A DNA stretch of 5,923 nucleotides. Origin: ECT2AJA-044 sp965658225 (GTDB lineage Bacteria; Bacteroidota; Bacteroidia; Flavobacteriales; ECT2AJA-044). Position 1 is the first letter of the stretch. Each line of letters starts with the position of its first letter. The position numbers were made by a program, and so were the translations under genes. Of this stretch, positions 1 through 5,405 are shown piece by piece. The stretch is taken from positions 1 through 5,923 of the forward strand of contig CBFHRK010000097.1 in the NCBI GenBank assembly GCA_965658225.1, read 5' to 3'. The notes beneath the pieces were generated by a model, which saw only the letters and a list, made by a program, of their open reading frames with translations, made no database searches and was not told the DNA's origin.

Positions 1-858
1 TTAGGAGATATCACCTTTACGGATGACCAAGGAAATAATATAGGACAATTTAATCCGAATGAGTTTGCCATCGACGCAGCTTATTCTTTAAAGCTTTCAA
101 GAAACCTATCTGCGGGAGTAGCATTGCGCTATATTTACAGCAACCTAACTGGGGGGCAATTTGTACAAGGTTTTCAAAGTAGACCGGGTCAATCTGTTGC
201 TGCCGATATCGGACTTTATTACCGCAGCGAGGAATTCGACGCTGGTGATATGGATGCGCGCTGGACTTGGGGTATTAGTATGACAAACCTGGGTTCGAAA
301 ATTTCCTATACAGAGTCGGGTGAAGCAGACTTTATTCCAACCAATTTGGGTGTTGGAACGGGAATGCTTTTTGAAGTAGATCAGTACAACAGCTTTTCAG
401 TTCATTTAGAGTTTAATAAACTGTTGGTACCAACGCCACCGGTATACGCAAAGGACAGTACAGGGCAATTCATTCTTGATCCTGAAGGGAATCCCGTAAT
501 TGAAGCTGGAAAAGATCCAGATGTGCCGCCCGTTCAAGGAGTTTTTCAGTCGTTTGGCGATGCTCCGGGAGGATTTCAAGAAGAGTTGAACGAAATTCAG
601 ATTTCTTTTGGGGCAGAATATTGGTATAACAAGCAATTTGCCGTTCGTGCTGGGTACTTTTATGAAGCGCAACAAAAAGGTGGACGTCAGTACTTTACTT
701 TAGGAGCGGGAATTAAGTACAATGTATTCGGACTAGATTTTGCTTATCTAATTCCAGCAACGAGCACGGTTCGTAGTCCGCTTGAAAACACTTTGCGCTT
801 CACTCTATTCTTCGACTTGGAGAATTTAATGGGCTTAAGCGAAGGCGAACCAAATTAA
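1..858 (+). CDS. porV: PorV (LptO), T9SS outer-membrane beta-barrel protein, 3' part only
   Basis: The reading frame is open from base 1 to the TAA at 856-858 and gives the C-terminal 285 residues; the true start and signal peptide lie upstream of the window. A TTG at 124 opens a shorter frame but is not a plausible start, because the preceding 41 codons are equally barrel-like (FAIDAAYSLKLSRNLSAGVA). The protein consists of alternating amphipathic strands such as QISFGAEYWYNKQFAVRAGY and YFTLGAGIKYNVFGLDFAYL, with a polar Pro/Asp/Gly-rich loop at about residues 147-183. It ends in ENTLRFTLFFDLENL plus a short polar tail. This fits PorV, a FadL-like 14-strand barrel of about 380-400 residues. 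In the family, PorV binds T9SS cargo C-terminal domains, shuttles them from the SprA/Sov translocon and works with PorU, PorQ and PorZ in the attachment complex. The PorV call rests on recognised sequence character and on the neighbouring cdd and pdhA, which I recall near porV in flavobacteria. A general FadL/PorQ-like protein is the alternative. Confidence 0.85.
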   Translation, partial: LGDITFTDDQGNNIGQFNPNEFAIDAAYSLKLSRNLSAGVALRYIYSNLTGGQFVQGFQSRPGQSVAADIGLYYRSEEFDAGDMDARWTWGISMTNLGSKISYTESGEADFIPTNLGVGTGMLFEVDQYNSFSVHLEFNKLLVPTPPVYAKDSTGQFILDPEGNPVIEAGKDPDVPPVQGVFQSFGDAPGGFQEELNEIQISFGAEYWYNKQFAVRAGYFYEAQQKGGRQYFTLGAGIKYNVFGLDFAYLIPATSTVRSPLENTLRFTLFFDLENLMGLSEGEPN

Positions 859-1343
859 TGATGACTCCTTTTCGCGTAGGCTTTGGATACGACGTTCATC
901 AATGGGATGAACATCGAGACTTATGGTTAGGCGGCATTCAAATTGATCATTCCCACGGCCTCCTCGGCCATTCCGACGCAGACGTTTTAATTCACGCCAT
1001 TTGTGACGCACTGCTAGGTGCGGCTGATTTACGTGATATCGGATTTCATTTCCCCGATACGGATCCTCGATTCAAGGGAGCCGATTCAAAATTGTTACTG
1101 AGCGAAGTTAGCAAGTTGCTAGCAACCTCCGGTTGGATGGTGGGCAATATTGACGCGACCATGGTAGCAGAACAGCCCAAGCTCAATCCGCATATCCCTC
1201 AAATGAAAAAGGTGATGGCCGAAATTCTGAATATTGAAGAGGGTCAGCTAAGTCTGAAAGCAACTACGAGCGAACAACTGGGTTTTGTAGGTAGAGCAGA
1301 GGGTATGGCAGTTCATGCCGTGGCTTTAATACACAAAGCGTAA
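858..1343 (+). CDS. ispF: IspF, 2-C-methyl-D-erythritol 2,4-cyclodiphosphate synthase
   Basis: Cytoplasmic, homotrimeric Zn enzyme of the non-mevalonate (MEP) isoprenoid pathway. It converts CDP-methylerythritol 2-phosphate to the 2,4-cyclodiphosphate and releases CMP. The 161 residues match the family length of about 155-165. Visible hallmarks: GYDVHQ with metal ligands D12 and H14, GHSDADVLIHAICDALLGA with the third ligand H46, DIGFHFPDTDP at 60-70, PKLNPHIPQM at 107-116, and the cytidine/phosphate-binding end KATTSEQLGFVGRAEG at 134-149. The ATG shares one base with the porV stop (TAATG), so ribosomes may pass directly from porV to ispF. A second ATG follows immediately, so the protein may start one residue later. 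No Shine-Dalgarno sequence is present. No promoter is visible within the porV end. All catalytic residues are intact. After the TAA the same frame stays open for 41 more codons, through a Lys-Ala repeat, to the start codon of cdd. Confidence 0.97.
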   Translation: MMTPFRVGFGYDVHQWDEHRDLWLGGIQIDHSHGLLGHSDADVLIHAICDALLGAADLRDIGFHFPDTDPRFKGADSKLLLSEVSKLLATSGWMVGNIDATMVAEQPKLNPHIPQMKKVMAEILNIEEGQLSLKATTSEQLGFVGRAEGMAVHAVALIHKA

Positions 1344-1370
1344 TTCGACGACGTAAGAGTTCCAGTTAAG

Positions 1371-1420
1371 GCCAAAGCTAAAGCTAAAGTTAAAGCTAAA
1401 GCTAAAGCTAAAGCTAAAGC
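1371..1420. repeat. Hexanucleotide tandem repeat (GCTAAA)n between ispF and cdd
   Basis: Eight consecutive hexamers run from 1371 to 1418: GCCAAA, GCTAAA twice, GTTAAA, GCTAAA four times, then a terminal GC. Six of the eight units are perfect. The flanks (CCAGTTAAG before, AAGCGCCAG after) are not repeats but are similar in composition. Short tandem repeats like this can change copy number by replication slippage. A 6-bp unit would keep any reading frame and would only change spacing. In the ispF frame the units read Ala-Lys, with one Val-Lys. The remaining gap, 1344-1370 and 1421-1465, contains no exact TAnnTTTG promoter and no hairpin terminator that I can see. cdd is therefore probably read from the upstream porV-ispF transcript. 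Confidence 0.95.
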
Positions 1421-1465
1421 AAGCGCCAGAATTCCCTACCTTTTCCTCCCAATAAAACTTCTACC

Positions 1466-1951
1466 ATGAGGCGAATCGAATGGAAGACCACGTATACGGA
1501 ATATCAATCGATAGAGGAATTACCTGCAGAAATTCAAAATCTGATGCATCGGGCCGAGGAGGTCCGAGAAAAAGCCTATGCCCCATACAGTAAATTCAAC
1601 GTCGGTGCGGCCGTTTTACTCACAAATGGTGAAGTGATCGATGGCAATAATCAAGAAAACGGCGCTTTCCCTTCTGGGCTGTGTGCCGAGCGTGTTGCTT
1701 TATTTGCCGCCGGCGCGAACTATCCTGGGATTGGAGTCAAAGCGCTTTTTATAACAGCGCGTCCAAAATCTTTAGATCTCGAAAAGCCAGTGGCCCCTTG
1801 CGGAGGCTGCCGCCAGGTAATGGCTGAAACTGAATTTCGACAGGCATCACCGATGCGCATTTTCTTTCGAGGGAGCACAGGTCCAATCATCGAGGCAGAG
1901 GGTACGGAATCACTGTTGCCCTACCTATTTAAATTTGGCGATTGGGAGTGA
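1466..1951 (+). CDS. cdd: Cytidine deaminase
   Basis: Zn-dependent hydrolytic deamination of cytidine and deoxycytidine to uridine and deoxyuridine, in pyrimidine salvage. The deaminase signature is complete: YAPYSKFNVGAA at 38-49 and NQENGAFPSGLCAERVAL at 62-79, which holds Zn ligand C73 and proton-shuttle E75. PCGGCRQ at 111-117 supplies Zn ligands C112 and C115. Three cysteine ligands mark the small homotetrameric class rather than the dimeric E. coli type. At 161 residues it is about 25-30 longer than Bacillus-type enzymes. The surplus is an N-terminal segment (MRRIEWKTTYTEYQSIEELP), which I believe is common in Bacteroidota Cdd, so the ATG at 1466 is kept. The start has no Shine-Dalgarno; the upstream stretch is A/T-rich (AATAAAACTTC). 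It follows ispF by 122 bp and has no clear promoter of its own. Its last codons contain the TTG element of the pdhA promoter. Confidence 0.95.
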   Translation: MRRIEWKTTYTEYQSIEELPAEIQNLMHRAEEVREKAYAPYSKFNVGAAVLLTNGEVIDGNNQENGAFPSGLCAERVALFAAGANYPGIGVKALFITARPKSLDLEKPVAPCGGCRQVMAETEFRQASPMRIFFRGSTGPIIEAEGTESLLPYLFKFGDWE

Positions 1952-1970
1952 AAGTTTTGTATTAAATTTG
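1942..1970 (+). promoter_or_regulatory. Bacteroidota-type promoter for pdhA-pdhC
   Basis: TTG at 1942-1944 and TAAATTTG at 1963-1970 are 18 bp apart, which fits the primary-sigma consensus of this phylum (TTG, about 17-23 bp, TAnnTTTG at -7). The TTG lies within the last cdd codons. Transcription would start near 1974-1977, leaving a leader of only about 15 nt before the ATG at 1990. The bases after the -7 element (CCACCC) resemble those after the rRNA promoters in this window. The match is exact but short, and no start site has been measured. Confidence 0.7.
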
Positions 1971-1989
1971 CCACCCTAACAATGGAATT

Positions 1990-2988
1990 ATGGCAAAGAT
2001 AAAAGCGAGCAAGCGTCTGTATTTAAAGTGGTACGAAGACATGTTGCTGTGGCGAAAGATTGAAGATAAATCGAGCGCTCTTTATATACAACAGAAAATC
2101 CGTGGATTCTTACATTTATATAATGGACAAGAAGCCGTTTTGGCAGGTTGCGTTGAGGCCATTGAGTTAGGACGGGATAAAATGATTACGGCGTATCGAA
2201 ATCACGTGCATCCAATCGCTATGGGTGTAGACCCAAAGTATATAATGGCCGAGATGTTCGGAAAGAAAACGGGGACCTCACAAGGGAATGGTGGTTCCAT
2301 GCACATGTTCTCGAAAGAGAAAGGCTTTTACGGTGGCCACGGTATCGTTGGTGGTCAGATTCCCTTGGGTGCAGGAATTGCATTCGCTGATAAGTATAAT
2401 GAAACGGGAGGAGTTACCTTAACTTTCATGGGAGATGGAGCGGTTCGTCAGGGAGCTTTTCACGAGGCCTTGAGTTTGGCGGCTACCTGGAAACTTCCAG
2501 TAGTATTCATTATTGAGAATAACGGTTACGCAATGGGGACTTCCGTTGAACGTCAAACGAATGTTACGGACCTTCATAAATTGGGATTGGGATACGATAT
2601 TCCGAATCGACCCGTTGATGGGATGGATGCCTTAGAGGTAGCCAATGAAGTAAAGATTGCCGTTGATCATGCGCGAGCTGGAAAAGGACCTACACTGCTA
2701 GAGATGAAAACGTATCGATATAAAGGACATTCAATGAGTGATGCTCAATTATACCGAACAAAGGATGAGGTTGCAGAATATCAAAAGATAGACCCAATTA
2801 ACGTGGTTAAAGGGATTATTCTTGAGAAGAAATATGCGAACGAAGAGCAAATCGCAGAAATTGACGAACGAGTTAAACAAGCGGTGAACGACGCGGTTAC
2901 CTTTGCCGAGGAATCTGAGTTCCCGAAAGTTGAAGACTTGTACAGAAGTGTGTACAGTCAAGAAGATTATCCATTCATTATAGAATAA
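1990..2988 (+). CDS. pdhA: Pyruvate dehydrogenase E1 component, alpha subunit
   Basis: Thiamine-diphosphate (ThDP) subunit of the E1 alpha2-beta2 heterotetramer, which decarboxylates pyruvate and reductively acetylates the lipoyl group of E2. The 332 residues match the usual 320-370. Visible motifs: FLHLYNGQEA at 40-49; the RNH motif of the active site at 70-72; GNGGSMHMFS at 99-108; GGHGIVGGQIPLGAG at 115-129; and the ThDP/Mg signature from GDG at 148-150 to NN at 177-178. YRYKGHSMSD at 242-251 is the loop that carries the phosphorylation serines in mitochondrial E1 alpha. The GNGGSMHMF and HGIVGGQ wording favours pyruvate over branched-chain substrates, and the adjacent E2 supports this. 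E1 beta (pdhB) does not follow; E2 starts 7 bp after the stop. From memory, pdhB sits at a separate locus in many Bacteroidota. The ATG at 1990 is chosen by homology length and the promoter position; an ATG at 1982 is in another frame. Confidence 0.95.
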   Translation: MAKIKASKRLYLKWYEDMLLWRKIEDKSSALYIQQKIRGFLHLYNGQEAVLAGCVEAIELGRDKMITAYRNHVHPIAMGVDPKYIMAEMFGKKTGTSQGNGGSMHMFSKEKGFYGGHGIVGGQIPLGAGIAFADKYNETGGVTLTFMGDGAVRQGAFHEALSLAATWKLPVVFIIENNGYAMGTSVERQTNVTDLHKLGLGYDIPNRPVDGMDALEVANEVKIAVDHARAGKGPTLLEMKTYRYKGHSMSDAQLYRTKDEVAEYQKIDPINVVKGIILEKKYANEEQIAEIDERVKQAVNDAVTFAEESEFPKVEDLYRSVYSQEDYPFIIE

Positions 2989-2995
2989 AGAAACG

Positions 2996-4273
2996 ATGGC
3001 CGAAATTGTACGTATGCCGCGATTGAGCGACACCATGGAAGAGGGAGTAGTTGCGAAATGGCATAAGAGTGTTGGAGATTCGGTTAGCGAAGGGGATTTG
3101 CTGGCTGAAATTGAAACAGATAAAGCGACGATGGAGTTTGAATCGTTCCAAGAAGGAACCTTACTTCATATCGGTATCGCCGAAGGAGATGGAGCCCCTG
3201 TTGATTCTATTTTGGCCATTCTTGGTGAAAAAGGAGAAGATGTCCAAGGCTTAATCGACGGAGATTCCGGGGGAGATGTTCCTGCGGTTGAAGAGTCTCC
3301 TAAGAAAGAGGAGTCGCCAGTGGCCGAGGAAAAACCAGCTCCGGTGGAAGCTGCGAAACCGGAATCGACTCCAAGCCCTGCTCCGGCCATCGAAACAACT
3401 TCGGATAATGGCCGACTAAAAGCATCGCCATTAGCTCGCAAATTAGCTGAAGAGAAAGGCGTTGATTTAGGTCGCGTTCAAGGTTCGGGGGATGGTGGCA
3501 GAATCATTAAGCGCGACGTAGACGGATTTAATCCTGCTTTGGCGCCAGTAGCACAAGGGGCTGTTTCAGCTCCAATAAGCGCTCCGGGAGAAGAGCACTT
3601 CACTGAAGAGCGAGTGTCTCAAATGAGAAAGACTATTGCCAAGCGTTTAAGTGAATCAAAATTTACAGCGCCTCATTTTTATCTTACCATTGAACTCGAC
3701 ATGACGAACGCCATGGCGGCTCGTAAACAGATCAATGAATTGCCCGATACGAAGGTTAGTTTTAACGACATGGTGATTAAAGCAGTGGCCGTTGCTTTGA
3801 AAAGGCACCCCAAGGTAAACAGCAGCTGGCAGGGGGATACGATTCGTTATAACAGTCATGTTCATGTTGGAGTGGCCGTTGCAGTAGATGAAGGATTGTT
3901 GGTTCCTGTGGTTCGATTTGCGGATTCAAAGAGCTTTACTCAGATTGGAGCAGAGGTTCGTGAATTAGCTGGAAAAGCACGGGACAAAAAACTTCAGCCA
4001 TCGGAATGGGAAGGGAATACGTTTACCATTTCTAATTTGGGGATGTTTGGGATTGAAGAATTCACCGCTATTGTGAATCCGCCCGACAGCTGCATTCTCG
4101 CCGTAGGCGGAATAAAAGAAACGCCCGTAGTTAAAAACGGTGCGGTTGTTCCTGGCCATGTAATGAAGGTGACTTTGAGTTGTGATCACCGAGTTGTGGA
4201 CGGGGCAACAGGAGCACAATTCTTACAAACGTTCAAGCAATTTATGGAACAGCCAGTTGCCATGTTAGCTTAA
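2996..4273 (+). CDS. pdhC: Dihydrolipoamide acetyltransferase, E2 component of pyruvate dehydrogenase
   Basis: Core subunit of the PDH complex: accepts the acetyl group from E1 on a lipoyl-lysine and transfers it to CoA. Domain order in 425 residues: one lipoyl domain at about 1-78 with the lipoylated lysine K43 in ETDKA; a flexible Pro/Ala/Glu-rich linker at about 79-139; a peripheral-subunit-binding domain at about 141-175 (ASPLARKLAEEKGVDL, GSGDGGRIIKRDV); a second short Ala/Pro linker; and a catalytic domain from about 203 to the end. The catalytic part has FNDMVIKAVAVAL, GLLVPVV, FTISNLGMFG and the active-site CDHRVVDG with H398 and D402. Both ends look complete. Only one lipoyl domain is present; some flavobacterial E2 proteins, as I recall, carry two. 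It lies 7 bp after pdhA, surely in the same transcript, and is followed by a strong terminator. The conserved lipoyl-start wording and PDH context favour pyruvate; a branched-chain E2 is less likely. Confidence 0.95.
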   Translation: MAEIVRMPRLSDTMEEGVVAKWHKSVGDSVSEGDLLAEIETDKATMEFESFQEGTLLHIGIAEGDGAPVDSILAILGEKGEDVQGLIDGDSGGDVPAVEESPKKEESPVAEEKPAPVEAAKPESTPSPAPAIETTSDNGRLKASPLARKLAEEKGVDLGRVQGSGDGGRIIKRDVDGFNPALAPVAQGAVSAPISAPGEEHFTEERVSQMRKTIAKRLSESKFTAPHFYLTIELDMTNAMAARKQINELPDTKVSFNDMVIKAVAVALKRHPKVNSSWQGDTIRYNSHVHVGVAVAVDEGLLVPVVRFADSKSFTQIGAEVRELAGKARDKKLQPSEWEGNTFTISNLGMFGIEEFTAIVNPPDSCILAVGGIKETPVVKNGAVVPGHVMKVTLSCDHRVVDGATGAQFLQTFKQFMEQPVAMLA

Positions 4274-4293
4274 TTAAAGGATACTTAAATTAG

Positions 4294-4317
4294 AGGGGGC
4301 GTTGCCCCCTTTTTTTT
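4294..4317 (+). terminator. Rho-independent terminator after pdhC
   Basis: A 6-bp G/C stem, GGGGGC at 4295-4300 and GCCCCC at 4304-4309, encloses the 3-nt loop GTT. It is extended by an A-T pair (4294 with 4310) and followed by eight T at 4310-4317. It lies 20 bp after the pdhC stop and closes the pdhA-pdhC operon. The mirror-image strand lacks a T tract after the stem, so it acts on + strand transcription only. Confidence 0.93.
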
Positions 4318-4352
4318 GCGCTGTATATATAAGGTATAAAAACACTGTTTAA

Positions 4353-5060
4353 ATGAAGCATTTTATAATAACTGGAGCGAGTCGCGGGGTAGGTAAAGAA
4401 GTGGTTCTTTCGCTGGCGAAATCGGTCCCTAATTCGAAGATTATTGCGTTAGCGCGTTCGGGGAATGCTTTAAACGCCCTTCGGGCGGATGTAGAAAACC
4501 TGAATAATGGTTCTGAAGTATTCAGTTTGGAGTTCGATCTGTTGGCACCAGATATGGATCCGTTGGAAAAATGTATTTCGGAGTTTTTAAATGGACGGGT
4601 TGATGGTCTTTTAAATAATGCGGGCCGACTAATTCATAAACCATTTACAGAGTTAAACGATGCTGATTGGATGGATATATACAAGGTGAATGTATTTGGT
4701 GTATCAAAATTAACCCGAATCGTTCTTCCATTTATGCAGGACGGTCATGTTGTTATGGTGAGTAGTATGGGTGGAATTATGGGCTCGGTGAAGTTTGCCG
4801 GACTCTCGGCCTACAGTTCAAGTAAGGCTGCCGTGATCGGAATGGTTGAATGTTTGGCGGAAGAATATAAAGAAGGACGGGTACATTTTAATGCTTTAGC
4901 CTTTGGTTCTGTGCAAACGGAAATGCTCGAGGAGGCATTTCCGGGATTTAAAGCGGCTGTGTCGGCGGAAGAAATGGGTAGCTATACAGCAGACTTTCTA
5001 GTAAATGGCGGGCGCTTCTTCAACGGTAAGACCTTACAGGTGTCGAGCACCACTCCTTAA
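4353..5060 (+). CDS. Short-chain dehydrogenase/reductase, substrate unknown
   Basis: NAD(P)-dependent oxidoreductase with a Rossmann fold, 235 residues, near the lower end of classical SDRs (about 240-260). Visible landmarks: cofactor motif TGASRGVG at 7-14, LLNNAG at 86-91, the structural N113 in KVNVFG, VSSMGG at 136-141 with probable catalytic S138, and YSSSK with Y154 and K158. Basic residues R11 and R35 near the adenosine-ribose site suggest NADP(H), an inference. S138 to Y154 is 16 residues instead of the common 13, because of SVKFAGLSAY; I think this occurs in related Bacteroidota SDRs. The end (FFNGKTLQVSSTTP) is short. No Shine-Dalgarno and no exact TAnnTTTG promoter was found between the terminator at 4294-4317 and the ATG; TATAAAAA at 4335-4342 is only a weak possibility. 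Nothing nearby identifies the substrate. FabG is unlikely, since no fatty-acid genes are present. Confidence 0.9.
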   Translation: MKHFIITGASRGVGKEVVLSLAKSVPNSKIIALARSGNALNALRADVENLNNGSEVFSLEFDLLAPDMDPLEKCISEFLNGRVDGLLNNAGRLIHKPFTELNDADWMDIYKVNVFGVSKLTRIVLPFMQDGHVVMVSSMGGIMGSVKFAGLSAYSSSKAAVIGMVECLAEEYKEGRVHFNALAFGSVQTEMLEEAFPGFKAAVSAEEMGSYTADFLVNGGRFFNGKTLQVSSTTP

Positions 5061-5095
5061 TGTACACTGATTATCAGACGTGTATAAAAAAGTTT

Positions 5096-5105
5096 GAAAA
5101 TTTTC
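5096..5105. repeat. A/T palindrome upstream of rRNA promoter P1 (UP-element-like)
   Basis: GAAAATTTTC is a perfect 10-bp palindrome. It ends 11 bp before the TTG of P1 and is preceded by TATAAAAAAG. Position and composition suit an UP element that contacts the RNA polymerase alpha subunit. That role is known for rRNA promoters of other bacteria and is inferred here. Confidence 0.45.
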
Positions 5106-5116
5106 TTTCCCTACGC

Positions 5117-5146
5117 TTGGATGTGTCGAAAAGACGCGTACATTTG
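5117..5146 (+). promoter_or_regulatory. rRNA promoter P1
   Basis: TTG at 5117-5119 and TACATTTG at 5139-5146, spaced by exactly 19 bp, match the Bacteroidota housekeeping consensus. The expected start is near 5150, just inside CACCCG. It is about 360 bp upstream of mature 16S. An A/T-rich palindrome lies upstream. Confidence 0.75.
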
Positions 5147-5210
5147 CACCCGCTTTGACAAGCAATGTTCTTTGTTGATAACGGGTGTTAATAAAAATAC
5201 GAGAGACAGT

Positions 5211-5240
5211 TTGCAGATATGAAATACTGTTGTATTTTTG
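5211..5240 (+). promoter_or_regulatory. rRNA promoter P2
   Basis: TTG at 5211-5213 and TATTTTTG at 5233-5240 have a 19-bp spacer, identical to P1 and P3. An A/T stretch, TTAATAAAAATA, at 5188-5199 lies upstream of the TTG. The bases after the -7 element (CCCTCCCATT) nearly repeat those after P3 (CCGTCCCATT). The expected start is near 5245. Confidence 0.78.
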
Positions 5241-5244
5241 CCCT

Positions 5245-5262
5245 CCCATTACTTGTAACGGG
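5245..5262 (+). other. Hairpin at the expected 5' end of the P2 transcript
   Basis: CCC at 5245-5247 pairs with GGG at 5260-5262, and TTA at 5249-5251 with TAA at 5256-5258. One A-C mismatch interrupts the stem, and the loop is CTTG. There is no following T tract, so it is not a terminator; it could protect the transcript 5' end. Confidence 0.4.
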
Positions 5263-5283
5263 AATCGTTCTTAAAAAAGCCCT

Positions 5284-5307
5284 GAAAAATTATTTGAGAA
5301 ATTTTTC
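5284..5307. repeat. A/T-rich inverted repeat upstream of rRNA promoter P3
   Basis: GAAAAATT at 5284-5291 and AATTTTTC at 5300-5307 are perfect 8-bp inverted repeats around ATTTGAGA. The repeat ends 8 bp before the P3 TTG. It resembles the GAAAATTTTC palindrome in front of P1. It is probably an UP element or a protein-binding site; an RNA hairpin made of A-U pairs would be weak. Confidence 0.5.
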
Positions 5308-5315
5308 GCAGATAG

Positions 5316-5345
5316 TTGTCAGGTTAAAAAAAGGTTTTATCTTTG
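5316..5345 (+). promoter_or_regulatory. rRNA promoter P3, nearest to 16S
   Basis: TTG at 5316-5318 and TATCTTTG at 5338-5345 are separated by 19 bp. The expected start, near 5350, begins at CCATTCG, the left arm of a hairpin. It is about 160 bp from mature 16S. A perfect A/T inverted repeat lies just upstream. This is the promoter most likely to dominate, by its UP-like element and proximity; relative strength is inferred. Confidence 0.8.
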
Positions 5346-5350
5346 CCGTC

Positions 5351-5369
5351 CCATTCGAACATCGGATGG
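5351..5369 (+). other. Hairpin at the expected 5' end of the P3 transcript
   Basis: CCATTCG at 5351-5357 pairs with CGGATGG at 5363-5369 through seven pairs, one of them T-G, around the loop AACAT. It would form at or within a few nucleotides of the P3 transcript start. No T tract follows, so it is not a terminator. Confidence 0.5.
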
Positions 5370-5388
5370 CAATGAAAGCATAAGAGAC

Positions 5389-5402
5389 GACTGGAAACAG
5401 TC
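5389..5402 (+). other. GAAA-tetraloop hairpin just before boxA
   Basis: GACTG at 5389-5393 pairs perfectly with CAGTC at 5398-5402 around a GAAA tetraloop of the stable GNRA type. It lies 3 bp before the boxA-like motif. This matches the boxB-then-boxA order of rRNA antitermination leaders in other bacteria. The role is inferred. Confidence 0.5.
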
Positions 5403-5405
5403 AAC

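Noticed and set aside
406..675. Open frame on the minus strand inside porV
   Set aside because: It is the shadow of a clear coding region; its peptide has no recognisable domain, and the + strand frame is a continuous barrel.
1371..1420. CRISPR array or origin iterons
   Set aside because: The unit is 6 bp with no spacers, and no DnaA boxes or replication genes are nearby; it is a simple tandem repeat.
2749..3036. Minus-strand open frame across the pdhA-pdhC junction
   Set aside because: It overlaps two well-conserved genes and encodes a Phe/Leu/Asn-rich peptide with no known motif, as expected of an antisense shadow.
3051..4219. Several open frames within pdhC, one on + in another frame (3051-3254) and three on minus
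   Set aside because: All lie within intact lipoyl, linker or catalytic domains. Their compositions (for example Ser/Gly/Ala-rich opposite the Pro/Ala/Glu linker) mirror the real frame.
5063..5084. Intrinsic terminator after the SDR gene
   Set aside because: The stem is weak and interrupted, and is followed by TAAAAAAG, not a T tract; on the other strand the T tract precedes the stem.
5034..5249. Minus-strand open frame in the rRNA leader
   Set aside because: It overlaps promoters P1 and P2 and the SDR end, and has no recognisable motif; the promoter explanation fits much better.
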